A stretch of 61,008 nt of DNA, taken from Avimonas intestinalis (GTDB taxonomy: Bacteria; Bacillota; Clostridia; Oscillospirales; Acutalibacteraceae). Location of the stretch: NCBI GenBank assembly GCA_904380375.1, contig CAJFID010000014.1, forward strand, positions 1 through 61,008. The letters are read 5' to 3'. This document shows, in pieces, positions 25,115 through 32,643 of this stretch. The position numbers and the translations under genes were made by a program. The stretch's first letter is position 1. Each line of letters starts with the position of its first letter. Below the pieces are notes generated by a model. The model was not told the origin of the DNA and made no database searches. It saw only the letters and a program-made list of their open reading frames with translations.

Positions 25115-25735
25115 ATGACCGGCCATCCGTATCCCGGCGCGTCCCGCGCGCTGCGGGAGATTTACCAGCGGGAGATCCTCCCGCCGCTGATTCTGGATAA
25201 CCCGGAGGAATTTTACGCCGCGTTTGACCGGGGGCCCGAGGCGGCGGAGGACTTTTTCCAGGAAAAGTGGGAGTGGATGTGCGCCCGCCTGCCTCAAGGG
25301 CGGCTGCCGGACGGCGGCTTCGCCCCCTGCCCGGTCGCCGGGATGGACTGCCTGGCCCTTGATGAGCGGGAGGAGAGCTTTGCCGCCCTTTTGACGGTCG
25401 AACTGACCGAGCCGGCGGAGGACCGGCAGGGGCTCGCGCTGTATGTATCGGTTTTCTTCGGCGTGGGGAGGACTCCCCGCCTGCTTTACGGGGAGCACAC
25501 CTGCCTGCCCGGCGGCGCGCCGACGGTAGGGGTGTGTGAGCTCCGGTTCGGGCGGGACGGCGAGCTCCGCCGCCTTGACCACGGCGTGCTCTTCCAGGGG
25601 TGCGACACCCGCCCCTTCTTGTTTGATCCGCCCGCGGACTCCCTGCCGGAGGATCCGGCCCGCCCCCTGGCAAGGGAGCGGTGGTATACCGCCTATCTGG
25701 ACCGGGCCGCGCGGCTCTGCGCCGCCGGGGGATAA
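25115..25735 (+). CDS. Protein of unknown function
   Basis: A 206 aa acidic soluble protein with no signal peptide or TM segment. Notable segments are ALREIYQREILPPLILDNPEEF near the start, an FFQEKWEWM stretch, VSVFFGVGRTPRLLYGEH in the middle and ERWYTAYLDRAARL at the end. I recognise no family. GGGGAG precedes the ATG. Long in-frame extension upstream is not supported because it would overlap folC's start. Confidence 0.65.
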   Translation: MTGHPYPGASRALREIYQREILPPLILDNPEEFYAAFDRGPEAAEDFFQEKWEWMCARLPQGRLPDGGFAPCPVAGMDCLALDEREESFAALLTVELTEPAEDRQGLALYVSVFFGVGRTPRLLYGEHTCLPGGAPTVGVCELRFGRDGELRRLDHGVLFQGCDTRPFLFDPPADSLPEDPARPLARERWYTAYLDRAARLCAAGG

Positions 25736-25805
25736 CGGAGGACAGAGCCGCCCGCTCCAATGTGGCCGCCCGCGCTGGGACGGTCGGACGCTTCTGCCGG
25801 CGCTG

Positions 25806-26153
25806 TCAGCGGAGCCGCCGCCGGGGAGGGGCGGCCAGCTCGTAGCTGTGGGCGATCATCGCGCACAGCTCGTCGTCCGGCACGTCGCCGCCGATACGGA
25901 TGGTATTCCAGTGGGTCTTGTTCATGTGAAAGCCGGGGGTCACGTCTTGATACACCAGCCGGTACAGCTCGGCGCGGTCCGGGTGGCATTTCAGGTTGAT
26001 ACATTCCGTCCCGTGTACGTTGATGAACAGGGCAAACCCCTTGCGGTTGACCCGCCTGCGCAGCAGGGGCGTCGCGTCGTCAAAGGGGTAATCCTCGTAG
26101 GCGTCGGGAAAGGTCAGGCAGTAATCGATCAGTTCCTGCCGGGTCATTGCCAT
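25806..26153 (-). CDS. MmcQ/YjbR-family protein
   Basis: A 115 aa protein with the CyaY-like YjbR fold. The family hallmarks FPDAYEDYPF near 15, FALFINVHG near 41 and the C-terminal PGFHMNKTHWNTIRI near 73-87 are intact. The family is annotated as possible DNA-binding proteins; the true role is unclear. AAAGGAGCG lies upstream of the ATG. Confidence 0.85.
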   Translation of the reverse strand: MAMTRQELIDYCLTFPDAYEDYPFDDATPLLRRRVNRKGFALFINVHGTECINLKCHPDRAELYRLVYQDVTPGFHMNKTHWNTIRIGGDVPDDELCAMIAHSYELAAPPRRRLR

Positions 26154-26197
26154 GAAAGAGCGCTCCTTTCCGGAATGGGGATGGTCTTGATTCCATT

Positions 26198-26203
26198 ATT
26201 GTA
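26198..26203 (-). promoter_or_regulatory. Extended -10 promoter of the MmcQ/YjbR gene
   Basis: Minus strand TGC-TACAAT, 45 bp before the start; the -35 region is weak. Confidence 0.5.
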
Positions 26204-26312
26204 GCACAGTTTCCCGCCGGGGGAAAGCATCCCGCGGGGCCGCCGTTTTCGGCGGAGGATTTCCGCTTCTGCGCCGCGCCGGTGCGGGGATTTGGATAGG
26301 GAGGGACCCTTG

Positions 26313-27662
26313 TTGCCAAAATACAAGCTGCCGAAGGTCGGTATGCGGATCATCAAGTCCGCGGTGGCCGTTTTCCTTTGCTTTGTCATCTATCTGCTGC
26401 GGGGGCAGCAGGGGGTGCCGTTTTATTCGGCGATCGCCGCCGTGCTGTGTATGCAGCCCTATGTATCGGGAAGCGTCAAGGTGGCGCTGAACCGTACGCT
26501 CGGCACCGTTATCGGCGGGGCGGCCGGGATGCTGATCCTGCTGGTGGAGCAGCGCTTTTTCCCGCCTGGATGGCTGCTTCTTCGGTATCTGCTGATTTCC
26601 GCGATGATCGTCGTGCTGATTTATGTTACCGTGCTGATCAAAAAGACCACGGCCTCCTATATCACCTGCGTGGTGTTTATGAGCATTACGGTGTCCCATG
26701 CGATGGATGTCAACCCCTACCTGTTTGCGCTGGACCGGGTGATCGACACCCTGATCGGCATTTTCGTTTCCTTGGGGGTGAACGCTTTCCGGCTCCCCCG
26801 CCGGCGGGATCGCCGCCTGCTGTTTGTCAGCGACCTGGACGGCACCTTGGCGGAGGACGGAAGGATCGCGCCGGCGGCGGTGATCCACCTGAACAAGCTG
26901 ATAGACGCAGGGGCGCAGTTCACGGTGTCGACCGGCCGCACGCCGGCGACCTTCCTGCCCATGCTTGAGGGGCTCCGTCTCCGGCTGCCGGTCATTGCGA
27001 TGAACGGCGCGGCGCTGTACGATATGCAGGCGGGGTCTTATCTGTACTGCAAGACCATCCCGCCCGCCGCATTCCGCCGGGTGGCGGCGGTGTTTGAGCG
27101 GCGGGGGCTGAACCTGTTTGTCCACGCGGTGATCCACGATGTGCTGCATGTGTATTACGGGGGCTTTACCAACCCGGCGGAGGAGGAGCTCTATTACGCC
27201 CGCCGTGGGCTGCCGCAGAAGCACTATGTGTACAGCCACCTGCCGGAGGGGCATGACCCGGTATACCTGCTGGCGGTAGACACCCTTTCCATGGTAGGGG
27301 AGCTGCGCCGAGAGATTGACGGCTTTGCGCAGGAGGCCGGCGTATACACGGTCGTCCGCCCGGATGCGGAGCACGCGGGGTATGCGCTGCTGGAAATCTA
27401 TTCGGCGGCGGCGACCCGGCCTGCCGCGGCAGCGGAGCTTAAAAAGCGGATCGGGGCTGCGGCGGTCGCTGCGTTTGGGGACAGCGGGAGGGACGCCGCC
27501 CTGCTGGCCGCGGCGGACATTTCCCGCGCCGTTGCCGGGGCGGAGGAAGCGGCGAAGCAGGCGGCAGGCCGCGTCCTCCCGCCGGGGGATGAGGCCGTGG
27601 CGCGGGAGGTAGACCGCCTGTTCCACCACGGGCGCAAAGGCGCGGCGCCGGAGCGGCGGTAA
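26313..27662 (+). CDS. Fusion of FUSC/aromatic-acid-exporter-like membrane domain and HAD (Cof-type) hydrolase
   Basis: A 449 aa two-part protein. Residues 1-165 hold about five TM helices with GVPFYSAIAAVLCMQPYVSG and RTLGTVIGGAAGMLI, typical of the FUSC/ArAE_1 family. From about 172 a complete Cof-type HAD phosphatase follows: motif I SDLDGTLAED, motif II STGRTPATF, and a C-terminal AFGDSGRDAALL. The start is TTG (26310 or 26313) with GGGAGGG at 26299-26305. A membrane-tethered phosphatase coupled to an exporter-like half is inferred; the substrate is unknown. Confidence 0.85.
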   Translation: MPKYKLPKVGMRIIKSAVAVFLCFVIYLLRGQQGVPFYSAIAAVLCMQPYVSGSVKVALNRTLGTVIGGAAGMLILLVEQRFFPPGWLLLRYLLISAMIVVLIYVTVLIKKTTASYITCVVFMSITVSHAMDVNPYLFALDRVIDTLIGIFVSLGVNAFRLPRRRDRRLLFVSDLDGTLAEDGRIAPAAVIHLNKLIDAGAQFTVSTGRTPATFLPMLEGLRLRLPVIAMNGAALYDMQAGSYLYCKTIPPAAFRRVAAVFERRGLNLFVHAVIHDVLHVYYGGFTNPAEEELYYARRGLPQKHYVYSHLPEGHDPVYLLAVDTLSMVGELRREIDGFAQEAGVYTVVRPDAEHAGYALLEIYSAAATRPAAAAELKKRIGAAAVAAFGDSGRDAALLAAADISRAVAGAEEAAKQAAGRVLPPGDEAVAREVDRLFHHGRKGAAPERR

Positions 27663-27758
27663 ACGGGGCGCTCTTCCTTGTGGAGCGACTGTCCAACGCT
27701 GCCGAAGGGCCGGCTACGGTATGCCGGCAGCCGATGAGCCGCGCCGGACGGCGCGGCG

Positions 27759-28631
27759 CTATTCGCTTACCGGCGCGGCCTCTTCCTCCCACAGCTCCTG
27801 CTCCTTAGCCTGTTCCCGGTAGGTCTTGGGGGAAAGCCCCGTGAGGCGCCGGAAGCACTGTGAAAAATAGGATTGGGAGGAAAAGCCGGAGAAGGAGGCC
27901 ACCTTGGAAATGTTCAGGTCGGTGGTTTTCAGCAGGGTTTTGCTTTCCTCGATCCGGCGGGCGATCAGGTAATTGATGGGGGAAATGCCGTAATCCTCGG
28001 TAAAGCTATGGGCGAGATGGTATTTGTTGACGTGCATTTCATCCGCCAGGGTCTGCAGGGTAATCGCGTCGTTGAAATGGTCGTCAATATACCGCTTAGC
28101 TGAGTTGCTGACCGCCCGCATTTTCCGGGAAGGCACCACGGCCATGGTGAAATTGGCAAGCCGTATCATATGCACCAGCATAATTTCCAGCAGGTTCTGG
28201 CATACCGCCTTATGGTAAAGCGCCTTGCCCTCTGCCTCCTGCAGCATGGCCTTCAGATACCCGTTGATCTGCGCAGCCTGCTCCCGGTAATGAAAATGCC
28301 GGTACCCGCTGGCGGAGCCCAGCGCCCCAAAGGTGAAGGCGGCGTTATCGACCCCCAGCACGATGTATTCCAGCGGCTGGTTTTCCACCGAGGTTTCGGT
28401 GTGCTCGACATACGGGTTGACGATCACCAGATCGTTTTCCCTGAGCTCGAACGACGTTTTTTCCACCAGGAACCGCCCACGGCCCCGCAGGACGTACAGG
28501 AATTCCGAATAATAATGGGTATGCATGGTGCTGTGCCAATCCTTCCCGTATTTGGCGGCGGTGATATACAGCAGCTTGGCGGGCGGAAGGCTTTCCTTCT
28601 GCGCCTCTACTTTATACAGCTGGTTGCTCAT
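27759..28631 (-). CDS. AraC-family regulator with cupin sensor
   Basis: A 290 aa protein. The N-terminal cupin domain (HTHYYSEFLYVLRGRGRFLV near 33-52) probably binds a sugar; the two C-terminal HTH motifs begin near ITLQTLADEMHVNKYHLAHS and include SGFSSQSYFSQCFRRLTGLS. GAGGTG lies 6 bases before ATG 28631; the upstream ATG at 28676 is less supported. It is divergent from the sugar-transport operon and is its likely activator. Confidence 0.9.
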   Translation of the reverse strand: MSNQLYKVEAQKESLPPAKLLYITAAKYGKDWHSTMHTHYYSEFLYVLRGRGRFLVEKTSFELRENDLVIVNPYVEHTETSVENQPLEYIVLGVDNAAFTFGALGSASGYRHFHYREQAAQINGYLKAMLQEAEGKALYHKAVCQNLLEIMLVHMIRLANFTMAVVPSRKMRAVSNSAKRYIDDHFNDAITLQTLADEMHVNKYHLAHSFTEDYGISPINYLIARRIEESKTLLKTTDLNISKVASFSGFSSQSYFSQCFRRLTGLSPKTYREQAKEQELWEEEAAPVSE

Positions 28632-28659
28632 AGGCTGCACCTCGTTTCCCGTTCTGTTA

Positions 28660-28671
28660 GCGCTATAGCGC
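28660..28671. repeat. 12-bp palindrome in the AraC leader
   Basis: GCGCTATAGCGC is a perfect palindrome about 30 bp upstream of the AraC start, a possible autoregulatory site. Confidence 0.4.
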
Positions 28672-28741
28672 GTCATCGCTTTAGTATGTTAATATATTGC
28701 GATAATAAACTTGCTATTCTCTTTTTTCTGTCCTTATTTTT

Positions 28742-28770
28742 ATTATACTTTATCGACAGAAAAACTGCAA
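28742..28770 (-). promoter_or_regulatory. Sigma-A promoter of the AraC gene
   Basis: Minus strand TTGCAG, 17 bp, TATAAT, in an AT-rich island of about 280 bp between the AraC gene and the sugar operon. Confidence 0.75.
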
Positions 28771-28924
28771 GTTTACCAGAAAATAAAAAAATAATTCTTA
28801 GAATGTCAACAGGTTTGGCGCAAGCCCTCTCGAAATAAATGAGAAAATATCAACATTTTTTCAATAATAGTGGTCAAATTTTACAAATACCACAAGATAT
28901 ATAAAAAATGCCGCAATATAAAAA

Positions 28925-28952
28925 TTGAATTGCCCGCAAAAGCCGGTATACT
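28925..28952 (+). promoter_or_regulatory. Sigma-A promoter of the sugar ABC/GH112 operon
   Basis: TTGAAT, 16 bp, TATACT, about 98 bp before the binding-protein gene. The AT-rich DNA upstream offers room for AraC and catabolite-control sites, none of which I can define. Confidence 0.75.
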
Positions 28953-29049
28953 GTAAGTGTAAGTCGTATCCGAAAGGCGCATACTAAAAGGGCGCCCGCG
29001 GGATACAGGGAAAAGGAGAGACCCACGAGAATATAAGGAGGAATCGACA

Positions 29050-30366
29050 ATGAAAAAGGTACTGGCTCTGGTATTGGCGGCCCTATTGTCCGCCGGCTTC
29101 CTGTCCGGCTGTACTGCAGAGGGAGGCTCCGGCGACGGGAACCAGAAGTTATGGGTGGCGGCGCTTGAAAGCGCCTACGGCAGTGATGTATGGAAGGAAA
29201 TTGCCGCCGCTTTTGAGAAAGCGAACGAGGGCGTAACCGTGGAGCTGACCGTGGACAAAAACCTTGAAGACGTGATCAGCCCCCAGATGAAATCGGGCGA
29301 GTATCCCGACGTGATCCACCTGGCGGTCGGCCGCACCGCCGCGCTGACCGAGACCATGACCAAGGAAAACGCGATCCGCGACCTGAGCGATATGCTGGAG
29401 CTCACCGTGCCGGGCGAGGACGTCAAGGTTAAGGACAAGATCGTTCCCGGCTTCCTTGATACGCTGGTCACCAACCCCTATTCCGACGGCAAGACCTATC
29501 TGGCCCCGATGTTCTACGGCCCGTGTGGTTTGTTCTACAACGCCGGCCTGTTTAAGGAAAAGGGCTGGGAAGTCCCCACCACCTGGGATGAGATGTGGGA
29601 GCTCGGCGACAAGGCCAAGGCCGAAGGCATCGCACTGTTTACCTACCCGACCACCGGCTATTTTGACGCGTTTTTCTATGCGCTGCTCAACGAAACCGGC
29701 GGCCCCGATTTCTTCAACCGGGCGATGCAGTATGAGGAAGGCATCTGGGATACCGACGAGGCGAACCAGGCGTTCAACATTGTGGCCAAGCTGGCTACCT
29801 ATACCGAGTCAACCACGGTCGCCAATGCGAACGACTCCAACTTCCACAAGAACCAGCAGCTGATCCTTGACAACAAGGCGCTCTTTATGCCCAACGGCAC
29901 CTGGGTTGTAGAGGAAATGAAGGACGCTCCCCGCGCGGACGGCTTTGAATGGGGCTTCACTGCACTGCCGGCCGTTACGGAAGGCGGGGACCGCTACTCT
30001 TATACCTTCTTTGAGCAGATTTGGAGCCCGAAGAAGGCGGCGAATCCCGAACTGGCGGATAAATTCATGGCGTATCTGTATTCCGACGAGGCGGCCGCGA
30101 TCTTTGCCAAATACGGCGCGATCCAGCCGATTGAAGGCGTGAGCGACATGCTCGAAGGCGACAACAAGCTGTTCTACAGCATCTACGACACCGGCGCGAA
30201 GGCCGCCATGGGCGCCTTTGCCACCACCGACCCGGTGGAGGGCGTCAGCATGAAGGACGCGCTGTTCGGGACAGTTGACAGCATTGTCAGCGGCCAGAAG
30301 ACCGTGGAGCAGTGGAAGGAAGCCGTCAACCAGGCCAACGACGCCCTGCGCGCCGCGCTGAAGTAA
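29050..30366 (+). CDS. Sugar ABC transporter substrate-binding lipoprotein
   Basis: A 438 aa family-1 (MalE-like) binding protein with signal peptide and lipobox FLSGC (Cys about residue 21). The body has typical features such as EYPDVIHLAVGRTAALTE and AALFMPNGTWVVEEM-like segments. It resembles NgcE/GltA-type binding proteins for N-acetylglucosamine-containing sugars. With the GH112 phosphorylase downstream, lacto-N-biose or galacto-N-biose is the likely ligand (inference). AAGGAGG precedes the ATG. Confidence 0.9.
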   Translation: MKKVLALVLAALLSAGFLSGCTAEGGSGDGNQKLWVAALESAYGSDVWKEIAAAFEKANEGVTVELTVDKNLEDVISPQMKSGEYPDVIHLAVGRTAALTETMTKENAIRDLSDMLELTVPGEDVKVKDKIVPGFLDTLVTNPYSDGKTYLAPMFYGPCGLFYNAGLFKEKGWEVPTTWDEMWELGDKAKAEGIALFTYPTTGYFDAFFYALLNETGGPDFFNRAMQYEEGIWDTDEANQAFNIVAKLATYTESTTVANANDSNFHKNQQLILDNKALFMPNGTWVVEEMKDAPRADGFEWGFTALPAVTEGGDRYSYTFFEQIWSPKKAANPELADKFMAYLYSDEAAAIFAKYGAIQPIEGVSDMLEGDNKLFYSIYDTGAKAAMGAFATTDPVEGVSMKDALFGTVDSIVSGQKTVEQWKEAVNQANDALRAALK

Positions 30367-30422
30367 CAAACCGTTCCCGGCGGCCGATACGACTACCGCC
30401 GCGCTGTCCGGGAAAACCCCAG

Positions 30423-30454
30423 AAAGGGCGGTGGGCGAAGGCTCACCGCCCTTT
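30423..30454 (+). terminator. Intra-operon hairpin after the binding-protein gene
   Basis: AAAGGGCGGTG pairs with CACCGCCCTTT, with only a weak T-run after it. Such hairpins usually protect the 3' end of binding-protein mRNA and cause partial termination, giving more binding protein than permease. Confidence 0.7.
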
Positions 30455-30581
30455 GCTTGGGGCATGCCGCGGCCGGGCCGCCCGTGCGCGCGGGAGCCCC
30501 AGCGGAGGCGGATTTCCCCTTATCCGCGCTTAGAGCTGCAAAGGGCCGGCCGCCCGGCCCCGTTGAAAGGAGAGAGCCCGA

Positions 30582-31478
30582 TTGGATAAGCAGAAAGGCA
30601 GGGGCCGGTTCGCTTTCTTGTGCGTGGCGCCGGCTACGATCCTCTTTATCATCTTCATGGTCATACCCACCCTGCAGGTGTTTTGGTACTCCCTGTTCAA
30701 ATGGGGCGGGTATTCCGACGAGGGGAAAACCTTTGTCGGGCTGCAAAATTTTGAGACGCTGCTCACGGATGCGAAATTCCTGAAGTCCTTCCAGAACACG
30801 GTGCTTTTGATCGTTATCGTAACGATTGTCACCATGTTCTTTGCACTGGTGTTCGCAGGGATCCTGACCCGCGAGAAAATCAAGGGACAGAATTTCTTCC
30901 GGGTGATTTTCTATATCCCGAACATCCTCTCCGTGGTGGTCATCGCGGCGATCTTCAACGCGATCTACGACCCGAGCCAGGGACTGCTGAACAGCATCCT
31001 GGGGCTGTTCGGCAGCCTGAAGGAGGACCCGATCCTTTGGCTGGGCGACCGGAACACGGTGGTGTTCAGCATCGCCGGAGCCATGGTATGGCAGGCGATC
31101 GGCTATTACATGGTCATGTATATGGCCAGCATGTCCGCCGTGCCGGAAAGCCTGTACGAAAGCGCTTCGCTTGAGGGCTCCGGGCGGATCCACCAGTTTG
31201 TCCATATTACCATCCCGCTGATCTGGACCAATATCCGCACCACGCTGACCTTCTTTATCATCAGCTCGATCAACCTGAGCTTCCTGTTCGTCAAGGCGAT
31301 GACCAGCGGCGGGCCGGATGGCGCCAGCGAGGTGTTCTTGAGCTATATGTACCAGCAGGCGTACACCAACTCGTCCTATGGATACGGCATGGCTATCGGC
31401 GTGGTCGTTTTTGTATTCTCCTTCGCCCTGGCCGGCATCGTCAATGCGGTAACCAAGCGCGAGCCGCTGGAATACTAA
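30582..31478 (+). CDS. Sugar ABC transporter permease (MalF-like)
   Basis: A 298 aa membrane protein with six TM segments and the EAA loop SLYESASLEGSGRIHQFVHI near residues 195-214. It forms the channel with the next gene product. The TTG start has GAAAGGAGAG upstream. No ATPase gene is in the operon, so a shared MsmX-type ATPase elsewhere must energise it. Confidence 0.92.
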   Translation: MDKQKGRGRFAFLCVAPATILFIIFMVIPTLQVFWYSLFKWGGYSDEGKTFVGLQNFETLLTDAKFLKSFQNTVLLIVIVTIVTMFFALVFAGILTREKIKGQNFFRVIFYIPNILSVVVIAAIFNAIYDPSQGLLNSILGLFGSLKEDPILWLGDRNTVVFSIAGAMVWQAIGYYMVMYMASMSAVPESLYESASLEGSGRIHQFVHITIPLIWTNIRTTLTFFIISSINLSFLFVKAMTSGGPDGASEVFLSYMYQQAYTNSSYGYGMAIGVVVFVFSFALAGIVNAVTKREPLEY

Positions 31479-31491
31479 GGAGGGCGGCAAC

Positions 31492-32364
31492 ATGAAAAAA
31501 AGAAAAGCCATGAGCACGGAAACCCTCTTTAAGATTTTTATCATGGTGGTCCTGGTCGTGTTTGCCATCACCATCATCGTGCCGGTGGGCTGGGCTTTCC
31601 TGGCTTCCATCAAGGAAAATTCGGAATTTTACGGCAACCCGTGGGCGTTCCCGAAGGGCTTCCACTTCCAAAATTTCATTGACGCCTTTAATAAGGCGAA
31701 TATGGGCGCCTATTTTATGAACTCGGTGATCGTGACGGCGCTCGGCCTTGCGATCCTCCTGGTGGTTGCGCTGCCCGCCGCCTATGTGTTGGCGCGCTAC
31801 CGCTTCCGCGGCCGGAAGATCCTGAACGTGGCGTTTATGGCCGGCCTGTTCATCAACGTAAACTATATCGTCGTGCCGATTTTCCTGATGCTGGTTGATG
31901 CCAACACCTTGGTGGGGGATACCATCTTTACGAATAACCTGTTCGTGGTGGGGCTGATTTATGCGTCAACCGCGCTGCCCTTTACCATCTACCTGCTCTC
32001 CGGCTACTTTGCCACCCTGCCCAAGGATTATGAGGAAGCCGCCTATGTCGACGGCAGCAGCTATTTCCGTACAATGGTGCAGATTATTTTCCCGATGGCC
32101 AAGCCCAGCATCATCACGGTCATCCTCTTTAATTTCCTGTCGTTCTGGAACGAGTATATTATTTCGATGACCCTCTTGACCAAGGACTCGGTCAAGACCC
32201 TGCCTGTCGGCCTGATGAACCTGATGAAGGCGCAGAATGCCGCGGCACAATACGGGCAGATGTACGCGGGCCTGGTGATCGTCATGCTCCCGACGCTGAT
32301 CCTCTACATCCTGGTGCAGAAGAAGCTTACCCAGGGGATGACGGTCGGCGGCATCAAAGGCTAA
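31492..32364 (+). CDS. Sugar ABC transporter permease (MalG-like)
   Basis: A 290 aa six-TM permease with the EAA motif KDYEEAAYVDGSSYFRTMVQ near 180. It starts 13 bp after the first permease, with AAGGAGGG before the ATG. It is the second half of the transmembrane channel. Confidence 0.92.
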   Translation: MKKRKAMSTETLFKIFIMVVLVVFAITIIVPVGWAFLASIKENSEFYGNPWAFPKGFHFQNFIDAFNKANMGAYFMNSVIVTALGLAILLVVALPAAYVLARYRFRGRKILNVAFMAGLFINVNYIVVPIFLMLVDANTLVGDTIFTNNLFVVGLIYASTALPFTIYLLSGYFATLPKDYEEAAYVDGSSYFRTMVQIIFPMAKPSIITVILFNFLSFWNEYIISMTLLTKDSVKTLPVGLMNLMKAQNAAAQYGQMYAGLVIVMLPTLILYILVQKKLTQGMTVGGIKG

Positions 32365-32382
32365 GCCGGAAAGGACGGTTTG

Positions 32383-32610
32383 ATGATGAAATTTTTGAAA
32401 ACGCTGCTGGTGCTGATCGCGTTTTTCGGCTGCGCCGCGCTGGTGATCGTCGGCCAGTTGCACGAGGGGCTGCCCTGGCTTGGGCTGATGCTGCTCGGCC
32501 TGGCCGGCCTGCTGGTGCTGCTGTACCTGTACAACCGCCGCTATACCCGTGCGGACCGGATGCAGCAAAAGCAGCTGAAGGCCCGGGAGCGCGAAATCCG
32601 CCGGGGTTAA
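32383..32610 (+). CDS. Small two-TM protein in the sugar operon
   Basis: A 75 aa protein: two hydrophobic segments (LLVLIAFFGCAALVIVGQL and LPWLGLMLLGLAGLLVLLYL) separated by a short loop, then a very basic tail (KQLKAREREIRRG). GAAAGGA lies 8 bases upstream of the first ATG. It lies tightly between permease and phosphorylase genes, so it probably assists the transporter. No named family recognised. Confidence 0.75.
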   Translation: MMKFLKTLLVLIAFFGCAALVIVGQLHEGLPWLGLMLLGLAGLLVLLYLYNRRYTRADRMQQKQLKAREREIRRG

Positions 32611-32643
32611 CCCTTTGATGCACAGGAAAGAGAGGAATCCGCT

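Noticed and set aside
23664..25760. 698-codon version of folC
   Set aside because: The extra N-terminal 243 residues are low-complexity and overlap the divergent gene; the normal folC start has its own ribosome binding site.
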